From contig NZ_JADBEF010000001.1 of NCBI RefSeq assembly GCF_014873535.1, forward strand, positions 8,494,001 to 8,558,000: DNA of 64,000 nt. Direction: 5' to 3'. Positions 25,971-35,121 of this stretch are shown piece by piece (position 1 is the stretch's first letter; the number at the start of each line of letters is the position of its first letter). The notes under the pieces were generated by a model. The model saw nothing but the letters and a program-made list of their open reading frames with translations, was not told the DNA's origin and did not search any database. The position numbers and the translations under genes are program-made. This stretch comes from Nonomuraea africana (GTDB taxonomy: Bacteria; Actinomycetota; Actinomycetes; Streptosporangiales; Streptosporangiaceae).

Positions 25971-28642
25971 GGCACTCCCCGCAGGACGGGTCGCTCGGGG
26001 ACGCCGGCGGCCAGCGGCGCGCCGAAGAAGTCCGCCACGACCTTCGCGGAGGCGTCGCCGCGCTCGTCCGCGCACCACAACGCGCGGAAGGCGGCGTACT
26101 TGCCGGCGAAGGAGGCGTGGACGGCAGGCAGGTTCCGCAGGCACTCGATCAGCTCGGCGTCGGTGGTGACGCAGGGGCCGGGCGCGATCGAGGGCAGGTC
26201 GGTGTTGACGCCGCGCTCGGTCAGCCGGTACTCGTCCCAGTCGTCGATGAAGAACAGCATCGGCTTGCCGGTCACCGCGTAGTCGCACATGACGGAGGAG
26301 TAGTCCGTCAGCAGCGCGTCGGAGAGCAGCATCAGGTCGTTGATCTCGGAGTACGACCCCACCGGCCGCACGAAGTGCCGAACGTGCTGGGGCACCCTGA
26401 AGCGTTCGACCGGATGGGTGCGCAGCAGCAGCACCCACTCGTCGGCCAGCGCCTCGGCCAGCGCCTCCAGGTCCACCCGCACCGAGATGCCCGAGCTCTT
26501 GGCGCCGTCGCGGTAGGTGGGGGCGTAGAGGAGGATCCGCCGGTCCGGCGGGATCTCCAGGCGCTCGCGCAGGCCGGACGGGGGGCTGCCGTGCACGAGC
26601 GCGTCGCAGCGCGGCGAGCCGTACCGCAGGACCGGGCCCGTGTAGCCGAGGGCGGGCACGAAGTAGCGGGAGAACTCGGCGCTGGGCGAGATCAGCGCGT
26701 CCCACCTGGCGACCGCCCTGCGCCACTGCTCGCGCGGGCCGGGGAAATCGGCGCGTAGGTCGGGGGCGTCGAAGCCGATCGACTTGATGCCCTGGCCGTG
26801 CCAGGTCTGCAGGTAGCGGGTGCCGCGTGGCTTGGGGTAGTCGAGGGGGAAGCCGTGGCTGTCGACCCAGATGCCGGCGCGGGCCATGGTCCAGACGTAG
26901 CGCCAGCTGCCCCGCCGTACCAGCGTGGCGTCCCTGGGGAAGGCGGCGCGTCCCCGCGCGACCGACCAGACCGCGCTCACCGGCAGCCCGCGTCGCCGTA
27001 TCTCCTCGTAGACGGCGCGCGGACTGCCGGTGTATCCCTTACCGCAGTCGGCCTCGAACAGCGCGAGATCCTTGCGCGGCGGCACTACCCTGATCAACGC
27101 CTTGTACACGTTCAGCTTGATCCGCGGTGTGCTCAGCCGCCTGAACGCGGCGCGCTTGACCCTGGCCAGGACCGCCTTCGCGGTGGGCCTGGGGCTCAGC
27201 CGCAGCACCCCCGCCGTGCCCTCGGCGGTGACCCGCACGTGGCCCAGCTCGATCGCTTCCATGGTGGGGTCGGCCAGCAACTGGTCGGTGGTGGTCAGCC
27301 CGTCGGGCCTGGTGAACGCGATGCGCGGATGGCAGCGGCCGCGCAGCCGCGCCAGGTCGACGGTGACCTCGCTCTCGTAGCCGCCGTCGGGCGAGGGTCG
27401 TACCTCCATCGGCACGCTGAGACCGCCGCACCTGAGGGCGGCGGTCCACTCGCTCAGCACGCCGAAAGGGTCGTAGGTGCGCACCGCCAGCCGCAGGCGC
27501 GTGCCCGCGCCGGTGATCGCGACCACCTCGTGCCGCAACCTGGAGGCGGTGTAGGGCAGCTCCGCCATGCGCAACCTGGTGATGTCCGTGCCGGGGGCGG
27601 CCGTGCTGCCCCAGTAGGTGCGCCCCTCGCACATGATCGCCTCGCGCGGGGGCGCCATGGGCCCGTTCAGCGACCTGGCCGCCACCCGGAGGTCCTCGAT
27701 CCGGTCCGAGCGGATCAGGTGGCAGCACACCTTGACCATCGGGTCGATCCGCTCCATCACCTCCTCGGGAATCCGCTCCAGGTACGGCCGGACGACCGAG
27801 GCGAACTCCTTGGCCCAGAGCAGGTCGCGCGAGGGCATCGGGTTGAGGTAGACCCGCAGGTCCTGGCGCAGGAAGCGGCGCTGCCTGTGGGGGACGAGGT
27901 CGGCCAGCCCGTGCGCGCGCAGGATGTCGTCGCTCCGCTTCGCCGCCTCCACCCGGTGGCGGACGTTGACCATCTCCTTGATGCTCAGCGAGATCGAGCC
28001 GGCCGCGGGCTCCCTGTGCCAGTGGTAGACCACCCACGGCACCACCGCGAACCGCCGGGCCACGGCGTACATGCCGGCGGCGAAGACGTGGTCCTCGTAG
28101 AGGATGTCCTCGGGGAAGCGCAGCGCGTTGCGGCGCAGGAAGCGCACGTCGAACAGCTTGTTGGTGCAGAAGCAGTCGAGGAAGAGCTCGGGCTCCTCGC
28201 GGATCCCCTCGACCACCCTGCGCTTCCTGAACAGCTGCGGGTAGTAACGCTGCTGCCGCCCGCTCGGTTCGAACACCCTGGAGATCTGCCCCGAGACGAA
28301 GTCGGCCCCCGTCCGCTCGATCTCGGTCAGCAGGCTCTTGCACGCATGCCTGGGCAGGGTGTCGTCACTGTCCAGGAACAGGATGTACGGCGACAGCGCC
28401 GCGTCGAGCCCGTCGTTGCGCGGCGCGCCGCACCCACCGGAGTTCACCTCCCGCCGCACGTAGCGCACGCGGGGATCGGCGCGTATGAGCTCCCCGGCGA
28501 CCCTCGGGGTGTCGTCGGTGCTCGCGTCGTCGCAGATGATCACTTCGAGGTCGCGCAGCGTCTGGCCGAGCACGGAACGGACGGCCCTGGGCAGGCGGTC
28601 TGCGTCGTTGTAGACGATCACGACAACGGTGCACTCCGGCAT
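25967..28642 (-). CDS. Bifunctional GT2 glycosyltransferase / glycerophosphotransferase, copy 4 (short form)
   Basis: 891 residues. The GT-A domain has VVVIVYNDADRL, CDDASTDDTP and LDSDDTLP; CTNKLFDVRFLRR and ILYEDHVF follow. The beta-rich centre is shorter than in copies 1-3. The C-terminal glycerophosphotransferase has QTWHGQGIKSIG (about 612), LRTHPVERF and LTDYSSVMCDYAVTGKP (about 778). The usual WHGTP is WHGQG here, so acceptor or donor preference may differ. The ATG at 28642 has a GGGGGAG ribosome site. It is transcribed with the GT4 gene, opposite to the main locus, and so forms a second unit of the same system. Confidence 0.88.
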   Translation of the reverse strand: MPECTVVVIVYNDADRLPRAVRSVLGQTLRDLEVIICDDASTDDTPRVAGELIRADPRVRYVRREVNSGGCGAPRNDGLDAALSPYILFLDSDDTLPRHACKSLLTEIERTGADFVSGQISRVFEPSGRQQRYYPQLFRKRRVVEGIREEPELFLDCFCTNKLFDVRFLRRNALRFPEDILYEDHVFAAGMYAVARRFAVVPWVVYHWHREPAAGSISLSIKEMVNVRHRVEAAKRSDDILRAHGLADLVPHRQRRFLRQDLRVYLNPMPSRDLLWAKEFASVVRPYLERIPEEVMERIDPMVKVCCHLIRSDRIEDLRVAARSLNGPMAPPREAIMCEGRTYWGSTAAPGTDITRLRMAELPYTASRLRHEVVAITGAGTRLRLAVRTYDPFGVLSEWTAALRCGGLSVPMEVRPSPDGGYESEVTVDLARLRGRCHPRIAFTRPDGLTTTDQLLADPTMEAIELGHVRVTAEGTAGVLRLSPRPTAKAVLARVKRAAFRRLSTPRIKLNVYKALIRVVPPRKDLALFEADCGKGYTGSPRAVYEEIRRRGLPVSAVWSVARGRAAFPRDATLVRRGSWRYVWTMARAGIWVDSHGFPLDYPKPRGTRYLQTWHGQGIKSIGFDAPDLRADFPGPREQWRRAVARWDALISPSAEFSRYFVPALGYTGPVLRYGSPRCDALVHGSPPSGLRERLEIPPDRRILLYAPTYRDGAKSSGISVRVDLEALAEALADEWVLLLRTHPVERFRVPQHVRHFVRPVGSYSEINDLMLLSDALLTDYSSVMCDYAVTGKPMLFFIDDWDEYRLTERGVNTDLPSIAPGPCVTTDAELIECLRNLPAVHASFAGKYAAFRALWCADERGDASAKVVADFFGAPLAAGVPERPVLRGVP

Positions 28643-28723
28643 GCCTGTTCTCCCCCGAGATCTCGACACTCGAAGGCAGACATTCCCTCAGGAGTGATGA
28701 TGTGTCCCGACTTGAGTGGCTTT

Positions 28724-29392
28724 TTACCGGATGATTCGCCTGATCAGCCACACAAGGAACAGAAGACCAGCAATCGCGCCGGCGATCGGGGCCACCCGTT
28801 TGAGCAGCGGTGTGCCGGCGATCTCCAGGAGGTCGAGCGCCTCCTCGTCGGGCGTCCGCGAGGTGCGCAGGGTGCCGCTCGGCCTGACGTCCTCCTCCTC
28901 GTCGAGTTCGGGCACCGCGGCGAGATGGCGCTCCTCGGACTGGCTCTCGCCCAGCAGCCCCGCCAGATTCTCGGCGAACCTGTCGATGAGCTTGCCGCCC
29001 ACCTCGGCCATGACGCCCCTGCCGAACTGCGCGGGCCTGCCCGTGACGTTGAACGCCGTCTCCACGCTCACGGCGGTCGCGTCGTCGGCGGGGAGCAGGC
29101 GCGCCGTGACCGTCGCGCTGGCCGTGCCCGAGCCGCGGGCCTCCTTGCCCGAGGCGTTGAGGGTGAGGGTGTAGGCGTCCTTGTCGACGTCCTCGAACCG
29201 GGCCGTGCCCTTGTAGGTGACGGTGATCGGGCCGACCTTCACCTTCATCCGGCCGGTGAACTCCTCCCCTTCGACGATGTCGAGCGTCGCCCCCGGCAGG
29301 CACGGGGCCACCCGCTCGACGTCGAGCAGCGCCGCCCACGCCTGCTCGATCGGGACAGGGACGGTGAACTCGTGCTCGAACCGCATCGCCAT
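28724..29392 (-). CDS. CoxG-like SRPBCC protein with C-terminal membrane anchor
   Basis: 222 residues. Residues 1-150 match the CO dehydrogenase subunit G pattern: FEHEFTVPVPIEQAW, LLDVERVAPCLPGA and GTARFEDVD, a START-like ligand-binding fold. An acidic linker (ELDEEEDVRPS) leads to a hydrophobic C-terminal helix (IAGAIAGLLFLVWLIRRIIR). CoxG proteins connect molybdenum hydroxylases of the CO-dehydrogenase type to the membrane. It is the last gene of the operon, 101 bp after the FAD subunit, and has its own AAGGAG site. That position supports a role in docking the hydroxylase or passing its electrons on. Confidence 0.88.
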   Translation of the reverse strand: MAMRFEHEFTVPVPIEQAWAALLDVERVAPCLPGATLDIVEGEEFTGRMKVKVGPITVTYKGTARFEDVDKDAYTLTLNASGKEARGSGTASATVTARLLPADDATAVSVETAFNVTGRPAQFGRGVMAEVGGKLIDRFAENLAGLLGESQSEERHLAAVPELDEEEDVRPSGTLRTSRTPDEEALDLLEIAGTPLLKRVAPIAGAIAGLLFLVWLIRRIIR

Positions 29393-29493
29393 TGATCCGC
29401 TCCTTCCACCTGTCTGTGGTCTCAGCGTCGTCCTTGGGACACCCGCTGGCTACCCCGTGTTGTGGGCGTCCCCGAAGGGACGCCCACACGACG

Positions 29494-30336
29494 TCAGGGC
29501 CGGCCGGCCGCGGCGGTCACCGCCCTGTGGGTCAGCACCTGGGCCAGGTGCCTGCGGTAGTCGGGCTGGGCGTGCAGATCGGCGGTGGGCGAGGTGCCCT
29601 CTGCCGCCTCGGCGCATGCCTGCCGCGCCGCCTCGCCGAGTTCGGCCCCCTGCAGCGCGGCCTCGGTCGCGTGCGCCCGCAGGGGAGTCGGGCCCATGTT
29701 GGTGAGCCCGATCCTGGCCTCCTGGATCGTGCCGTTGTCGCGGCGGACCGCCGCCGCCACACCGACGATCGCCCAGGACTGCGCGGTGCGATGGAACTTC
29801 TCGTAGTGGAAGCCCCAGCCGGGTCCGAGCTTGGGCACCCGCACTCCCACCAGGATCTCCCCCGGCTCCAGTGCCGTCTCCAGGTAGTCGACGAAGAAGT
29901 CGGCCGCGGGGATCTGCCTGGTGGAGGTGACCATCACGCAGTCCAGCGCGAGTGCCACGGCGGGCAGGTCCCCCGCGGGGTCGGCGTGCGACAGCGAGCC
30001 GCCGAAGGTGCCGCGGTGCCGTACGGCGGGGTCGGCGACGGTGGCGGCGGCCAGGGCCACGAGCGGGCAGCCGGAGGTGACCATCGGCGAGCGCAGGACC
30101 TCGTCGAGGGTGGCCGTCGCGCCGATGAAGACGTGGTCGCCCTCGTCGCGGATGCCGGTCAGCTCGCCGAGGCGGCTGACGTCGACCAGCAGCGAGGGGT
30201 AGGCCAGGCGCAGGCGCAGCAGCGGCAGCAGGGACTGGCCGCCGGCCAGCACCTTCGCCTCCTCGTCGGCGGCCAGCGCCTCGCCGGCCTCCTGCAGCGA
30301 GCCTGGCCTGAGGTAGTCGAACTGGGCCGGGATCAT
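29494..30336 (-). CDS. Molybdenum hydroxylase FAD-binding (medium) subunit, CoxM-like
   Basis: 280 residues starting MIPAQFDYLRP. The FAD motifs are visible: VLAGGQSLLPLLRLRLA near residue 30, and ADPAVRHRGTFGGSLSHADP near 105-120 (the second flavin-binding loop). Length is normal for this subunit. It passes electrons from the 2Fe-2S subunit to an acceptor. The ATG overlaps the stop of the large subunit (ATGA), so the subunits are made together. Confidence 0.92.
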   Translation of the reverse strand: MIPAQFDYLRPGSLQEAGEALAADEEAKVLAGGQSLLPLLRLRLAYPSLLVDVSRLGELTGIRDEGDHVFIGATATLDEVLRSPMVTSGCPLVALAAATVADPAVRHRGTFGGSLSHADPAGDLPAVALALDCVMVTSTRQIPAADFFVDYLETALEPGEILVGVRVPKLGPGWGFHYEKFHRTAQSWAIVGVAAAVRRDNGTIQEARIGLTNMGPTPLRAHATEAALQGAELGEAARQACAEAAEGTSPTADLHAQPDYRRHLAQVLTHRAVTAAAGRP

Positions 30337-32723
30337 CGGATGGCCCTCCAGATCCGTTCGGGCGTGCAGGGCATCTGGATGTCGTGGACGCCGTGCGGGC
30401 GCAGGGCGTCCACGATGGCGTTGACGACGGCCGGGGTGGAGGCGATGGTGCCCGCCTCCCCGACGCCCTTGACGCCGAGCGGGTTCGAGGTCGCGGGCGT
30501 CTCCGTCCTGTCGGTGACGAAGTCGGGCAGATCGGCGGCCGAGGGAAGCAGGTAGTCGGCCATCGTCGTCGTGAGCAGGTTGCCCTCGGCGTCGTGGACG
30601 GCCTCCTCGTACAGGGCCTGCGCGATGCCCTGGGCGAGTCCGCCGTGCACCTGGCCCTCGACGATCAGCGGGTTGACGACGTGGCCGACGTCGTCCACCG
30701 CGACATACTTGCGGATCCTCGCCATGCCCGTCTCGGTGTCGACCTCGATCGCGCACAGGTGGGTGCCGTGCGGGAAGGAGAAGTTCTCCGGATCGAACGT
30801 GGCGTCGGCGTCGAGCCTCGGCTCCACCCCTTCGGGCAGGTCGTGCGCGGCGAAGGCGGCCAGCGCCAGCTCCTGGATCGTCTTGCTCGACCCGGTCCCC
30901 TTGACCCTGAACGTGCCCTCGACGAACTCGAGATCGTCCGGCGAGCACTCCAGCATGTGCGCGGCCAGCTTCCTCGCCTTCTCCTTCACCTTCTCGCACG
31001 CCTGCAGGACGGCCATGCCGCCGACGACCAGCGAGCGCGAGCCGTAGGTGTCCATGCCCTTGTGCGAGATCGCGGTGTCGCCGTGGACGACCGCGATGTC
31101 GTCGAACGGCACGCCCAGCGCGTCGGCCACGATCTGGCTCCACGCGGTCTCGTGGCCCTGCCCGTGCGGCGACGTGCCGGTGACGACCTCGACCTTGCCC
31201 GTGGGCAGCATGCGCACCGAGCCGTGCTCCCAGCCGCCCGCGCCGTAGCTGAGCGAGCCGAGCACCCTGCTGGGCGCGAGGCCGCACATCTCGGTGTAGG
31301 TGCTGACGCCGATGCCGAGCTGGACGGGTTCGCCCCTGTCGCGCCGGTCGGACTGCTCGGCGCGCAGCTTGTCGTAGCCGAACAGTGACAGCGCCTTCTC
31401 CGTGGCCGCCTCGTAGTTGCCCGAGTCGTAGGTGAGCCCCGCGACCGTGGTGTACGGGAACTCCTCGTGCCTGATCCAGTTGCGCCTGCGCACCTCGATC
31501 GGGTCGAGGTTCAGCTCGGCCGCGAGCTCGTCCATGACGCGCTCGATGGCGTAGGTCGCCTCGGGACGGCCGGCGCCCCGGTAGGCGTCGGTCGGCATCT
31601 TGGTGGTGAAGACGCCCGTGCAGTCGAAGCTGTAGGCGTCCATCTTGTAGATGCCGTTGAACATGAAGGCCCCGAGCAGCGGCACGCCCGGCGTGACCAG
31701 CATGAGGTAGGCGCCCATGTCGGCGAGCAGTTCGACCTTCAGGCCCCTGATGCGCCCGTCGGCCTCGGCCGCCAGCGCGATGTGCTGGATCTGGTCGCGG
31801 CCGTGGTGCACGGTCAGGTTGCCCTCCGAGCGCGACTCGGTCCACTTGACCGGCTTGCCGAGCCTTCTGGTGAGCAGCAGGCAGAGCACCTCCTCGGCGG
31901 TGACCTGCAGCTTCGAGCCGAACCCGCCGCCCACATCGGGGGCGATCACACGCAGCCGGTGCTCGGGGATGCCGGTGGTCAGCGCCAGCATCACGCGCAG
32001 CACGTGCGGGATCTGCGTCGAGGACCACAGCGTGAAGCTCTCGCCGTCGGTCGTGGCGGTGACCGCCCTCGGCTCCATCGCGGTCGGGATCAGGCGCTGC
32101 TGAACGTAGGTGCGGTCGATGAGCACCGGCGCGTCCCTGAAGGCTGCCTCGATGTCCCCCTGGGCGAAGTTCCAGGTGAAGGCCCGGTTGCCGCTCTCGT
32201 GCACCTTCGGGCTGGCCTCGGTGAGCGCCTCGGTCATGTCCAGGACGGGAGGCAGCGGCTCGTAGTCGACGTCGATCGCGTCCAGCGCGTCGGCCGCCAG
32301 GTAGCGGTCGGTGGCGACCACGCAGGCGACCGCCTCACCGGGGTAGCGCACCTCGCTCACGGCCATCGGCGGGTGGTCGGGGATGACGATGTCGTCGCTC
32401 ACCGGCCACGCGCACGGCAGGCTGCCCTGCTCGTCGGCGACGTCCTGGCCGCTGAAGACGGCCACCACGCCCGGCATGTCGCGCGCGGCCGAGACGTCGA
32501 CGCCTGCGATGCGCGCGTGCGCCATCGGGCTGCGCTTGAAGGCGACGTGTAGCAGCCCGGGGAGCTGGATGTTGTCGGTCCAGGTGGTGCGCCCGGTCAG
32601 CAGCCTGGAGTCCTCCTTGCGCCGGCGGGCCTTGCCGACCTCGCGCTTGCCCTCGGGCTCGGACACCTGCCCGCTCTCGGCGATCTGCTGGGCCACCAGG
32701 CCCGCGTCGAGTTCTTCGGTCAT
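30333..32723 (-). CDS. Molybdenum hydroxylase large (Mo-cofactor) subunit, form II CoxL-like
   Basis: 796 residues starting MTEELDAGL at 32723; the longer frame is shadow. Cofactor motifs are present: PDVGGGFGSK, PTDAYRGAGRPE (about 377) and GVKGVGEAG near the C-terminus with the catalytic glutamate. AYRGAGR is the form II signature; true CO-oxidising form I enzymes have AYxCSFR. The substrate may therefore be CO at low efficiency or another small aldehyde, purine-like or aromatic molecule. It overlaps both neighbours by 4 bp in the order small, large, medium subunit. Confidence 0.92.
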   Translation of the reverse strand: MTEELDAGLVAQQIAESGQVSEPEGKREVGKARRRKEDSRLLTGRTTWTDNIQLPGLLHVAFKRSPMAHARIAGVDVSAARDMPGVVAVFSGQDVADEQGSLPCAWPVSDDIVIPDHPPMAVSEVRYPGEAVACVVATDRYLAADALDAIDVDYEPLPPVLDMTEALTEASPKVHESGNRAFTWNFAQGDIEAAFRDAPVLIDRTYVQQRLIPTAMEPRAVTATTDGESFTLWSSTQIPHVLRVMLALTTGIPEHRLRVIAPDVGGGFGSKLQVTAEEVLCLLLTRRLGKPVKWTESRSEGNLTVHHGRDQIQHIALAAEADGRIRGLKVELLADMGAYLMLVTPGVPLLGAFMFNGIYKMDAYSFDCTGVFTTKMPTDAYRGAGRPEATYAIERVMDELAAELNLDPIEVRRRNWIRHEEFPYTTVAGLTYDSGNYEAATEKALSLFGYDKLRAEQSDRRDRGEPVQLGIGVSTYTEMCGLAPSRVLGSLSYGAGGWEHGSVRMLPTGKVEVVTGTSPHGQGHETAWSQIVADALGVPFDDIAVVHGDTAISHKGMDTYGSRSLVVGGMAVLQACEKVKEKARKLAAHMLECSPDDLEFVEGTFRVKGTGSSKTIQELALAAFAAHDLPEGVEPRLDADATFDPENFSFPHGTHLCAIEVDTETGMARIRKYVAVDDVGHVVNPLIVEGQVHGGLAQGIAQALYEEAVHDAEGNLLTTTMADYLLPSAADLPDFVTDRTETPATSNPLGVKGVGEAGTIASTPAVVNAIVDALRPHGVHDIQMPCTPERIWRAIR

Positions 32724-33202
32724 GGCGTCGTCACCGCCTGCCCCATGCTCTGCGCCCCCCGCCGTACCGCTCTGACGATGTTGCAGTAGCCCGTGCATCT
32801 GCAGAGGTTGCCCTCCAGGCCCTTCCTGATGGCCTCCTCGGACGGGTCAGGATCCTCCCTGAGCAGGTCGATCGCGGCCATGACCATGCCGGGCGTGCAG
32901 TAGCCGCACTGGAGCGCGTGCTCCTCGTGGAAGGCGCGCTGCATGGGGTGCATGTCCCCGTTGGCCGACAGGCCCTCGACCGTGACGACGTCGCTGCCGT
33001 CGGCCTGTACGGCCAGCACGGAGCAGCTCTTCACGCTCTTCCCATCGAGCATGACCGTGCAGGCGCCGCAGTTGCTGGTGTCGCATCCTACGGGGGTGCC
33101 GGTCTTGCCCAGCCGATCTCGGAGAAGGTGGACGAGAAGGAGCCTGGGCTCCACGTCCTCCTCGTAGCGGATTCCGTCGACGGTGACGGCGATTCGTGGC
33201 AT
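32720..33202 (-). CDS. Molybdenum hydroxylase 2Fe-2S (small) subunit, CoxS-like
   Basis: 160 residues. The first iron-sulfur site is GCDTSNCGACTVMLDGK with Cys40, Cys45, Cys48 and Cys60 (plant-ferredoxin-like). The second site has QCGYCTPGM (about 99-102) and NLCRCTGYCN (about 134-136). This is the electron relay between the Mo and FAD subunits. It is the first gene of the operon and has a GAGG ribosome site before its ATG. Length and motif spacing are normal. Confidence 0.95.
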   Translation of the reverse strand: MPRIAVTVDGIRYEEDVEPRLLLVHLLRDRLGKTGTPVGCDTSNCGACTVMLDGKSVKSCSVLAVQADGSDVVTVEGLSANGDMHPMQRAFHEEHALQCGYCTPGMVMAAIDLLREDPDPSEEAIRKGLEGNLCRCTGYCNIVRAVRRGAQSMGQAVTTP

Positions 33203-33256
33203 ACGTCCTCCCTCGATAGCGGGGATAATTGGAACGTACGCCTACGAAACGGCCGG

Positions 33257-33469
33257 TCACAAGCGCCTGATGGACCTCGCGACGACGGCGGTCACGCCCG
33301 CGAGTCCCAGCCCGCCGACGACCAGCGCCGACAGCAGCAGCGCGTCACGGATCACGCCGGTCACCAGCAGGATGCCGAGCACGACGAACAGGATGCCGCT
33401 GAGCAGGGCCATCCAGTCGGTCCTGTGCAGCAGCCGCTGCTGCTGCTGGGTGTTCACCTCACGCGCCAA
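33257..33469 (-). CDS. Small two-span membrane protein
   Basis: 70 residues: a Gln-rich polar start (VNTQQQQRLLHRTDW), then two hydrophobic segments (LSGILFVVLGILLVTGV and LLLSALVVGGLGLAGV) and a basic tail. It has no recognised domain. Its start lies 11 bp inside the end of the PspC/LiaF-like gene, so it is probably co-translated with it and may be an accessory of that envelope-stress module. Confidence 0.72.
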   Translation of the reverse strand: MAREVNTQQQQRLLHRTDWMALLSGILFVVLGILLVTGVIRDALLLSALVVGGLGLAGVTAVVARSIRRL

Positions 33470-35009
33470 CGCGCACCCCCAGGTCGCCGACGCCGCCCTT
33501 GAGGTTCAGCACGATCGTGGGGACCGCGCCCTCGGGCCGGACCTCCGGCTCGAGCACCTTGTTCACCACGAGGTCGGTGCCGCCCTCCACCGACTGGCCG
33601 ATGGAGATGTCGCCCACCCTCGAGGTCGCGTGCACCTCGACCCGCGCCGTCGGCGGCACGATGACCACGAGCTCGCCGACCGAGAGCCTGGCCTTGAAGG
33701 AGACTTTTCCTCCTGGCGGGAGCTCCAGCTCTGTCAGATCGAGCGTGCCGTCGCCGATGCCCACCTCGTAGGTACGGTCGGCCTCGGCCACGCTCGTCGG
33801 GGTCCACGTGTAGGTGCCGATCTGTTTCGGCAGGTGGCCGAACATCAGGCCCGCCGCGATGACCAGGGCCAGGACGGTGCCCAGCGCGACGAGCCCGGCC
33901 CCCCTGCCGAACCAGGTGGCCACCAGCAGCCCTGCGCCGACGGTGATGAGCATGGCACCACCCACGGCGGTGAGGCTGGGGGTGGCGGATCCAGAGGTGG
34001 CTTGGGCCGCCACGACGATCCCTCCAACGATCATTGCGAGCAGGACGGTGACGGCGCCGGTGAACGACCTGCGTCGCCTGGGGCGCGGAGTGGGGACCTG
34101 CTCGCCGTAGTGGCTCAGGTCGTAGGGCGAGTACCCGGCCCGCCGGCGGGGGTCGAGCGGCCGGTAGGGGCCGTGCGGCGCGAACGGCGCGCCGGAGGAG
34201 TAGGCGGGCGGCGCGGGCTGGGGCCGGAACGGCGGCGCCTGGTTCACCATCGTGGGCGCCTCGTTCTCCTTCGTGGGCGCCTCGGCGGCCTCGGGCATCT
34301 TCGACACCTCGGGAGCCTCGGGAGGCGCGGGAGTTCTGAAGGCGGCCGTCTCGGCGGCGGGCTGCTCCGCGCCCGCGGCGGCGGGGCCCGGCACCCGGGG
34401 CTCCAGGTGGGGCTCTGGGTGGGGCCCGGGGTAAGGCTCGTGGTGGACGGCGGGCGGCTCGTGCCGTACGGGAGCCGCCTCCCTGCGGACGGCGGGCGGC
34501 TGGGGCCGGACCGGCATCGGGTCGGGGACTACCGCCTCCGGCGCGATGGGCTCGGTTCTCCTGTTGAGCCGCTCCGGCAGCGAGCGGGCGAGCGCCGGCA
34601 GGTCGACCCCGCGGGCGTGCGCGGTCAGCAGCGTGATCGCCATCAGCGTGGCGACCACCAGCGTGGGCGTGCCGAGCCACACCGTGACCACATTGATGAT
34701 GAGGCCGAAGCCCGCGACGCCGGTCAGCAGCGCGAACACGGTCTCGGCGTCGAAGTCGCGCCTGGTCCACGTCTCGACGTGGCCCGGGCGGCCGTTGGTC
34801 TCCTTCATGAGCAGGTAGGCCGCGATGTAGAGGAACAGGCCGATGCCGGAGCCGAGCACGAGCATGGCGAATCCGATGCGGTAGACCACCGGATCGATCC
34901 GCGTATAGCGGCCGAGCCCCGCGCACACACCAGTGACCATCCGGCCCTCGGCGCTGCGCTTGAGCACCCGAGGTGGGGCTGCCTGGTCGGTGGGCGGTGC
35001 TTCGGTCAT
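33459..35009 (-). CDS. PspC-domain membrane protein with LiaF-like C-terminus
   Basis: 516 residues from the ATG at 35009. The N-terminus is a PspC domain (VTGVCAGLGRYTRIDPVVYRI), followed by several membrane spans. A long Pro/Glu-rich cytoplasmic stretch (about 175-330) with repeated HEPPAVHHEP-like and PEAPEVSKMPEAAEAPTK segments comes next, then four more spans. The last 120 residues form a beta-rich domain (GELVVIVPPTARVEV, VGDISIGQ) like the LiaF/DUF2154 C-terminus. LiaF proteins restrain a cognate kinase in cell-envelope stress sensing. It is divergent from a PspC histidine kinase, which fits that role. Confidence 0.85.
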   Translation of the reverse strand: MTEAPPTDQAAPPRVLKRSAEGRMVTGVCAGLGRYTRIDPVVYRIGFAMLVLGSGIGLFLYIAAYLLMKETNGRPGHVETWTRRDFDAETVFALLTGVAGFGLIINVVTVWLGTPTLVVATLMAITLLTAHARGVDLPALARSLPERLNRRTEPIAPEAVVPDPMPVRPQPPAVRREAAPVRHEPPAVHHEPYPGPHPEPHLEPRVPGPAAAGAEQPAAETAAFRTPAPPEAPEVSKMPEAAEAPTKENEAPTMVNQAPPFRPQPAPPAYSSGAPFAPHGPYRPLDPRRRAGYSPYDLSHYGEQVPTPRPRRRRSFTGAVTVLLAMIVGGIVVAAQATSGSATPSLTAVGGAMLITVGAGLLVATWFGRGAGLVALGTVLALVIAAGLMFGHLPKQIGTYTWTPTSVAEADRTYEVGIGDGTLDLTELELPPGGKVSFKARLSVGELVVIVPPTARVEVHATSRVGDISIGQSVEGGTDLVVNKVLEPEVRPEGAVPTIVLNLKGGVGDLGVRVGA

Positions 35010-35121
35010 GGCACCATCGTGGCGTGGACGGCCAGGATGCGCATCCGGGACTCCCCTGAGGCGACCCTGGGGCCGCTCCCTGATGTCCGGCACGCCCGCG
35101 ACGTGTGACTATGGCCATGTT

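Noticed and set aside
25971..26726. N-terminal 252-residue extension of the GT4 reading frame
   Set aside because: It is Arg/Ala-rich shadow translation inside the fourth large transferase; the GTG at 25970 overlapping the upstream stop is the natural start.
26..28642. Interpretation of the region as a secondary-metabolite cluster
   Set aside because: There are no PKS, NRPS, terpene or RiPP core genes; the content is glycosyltransferases, lipid-sugar enzymes and glycerophosphotransferases.
35109..35121. Possible leaderless start for the PspC kinase (TATGGC six bases before ATG)
   Set aside because: The hexamer lacks the final T of TANNNT, so the evidence is weaker than for the three reported cases.
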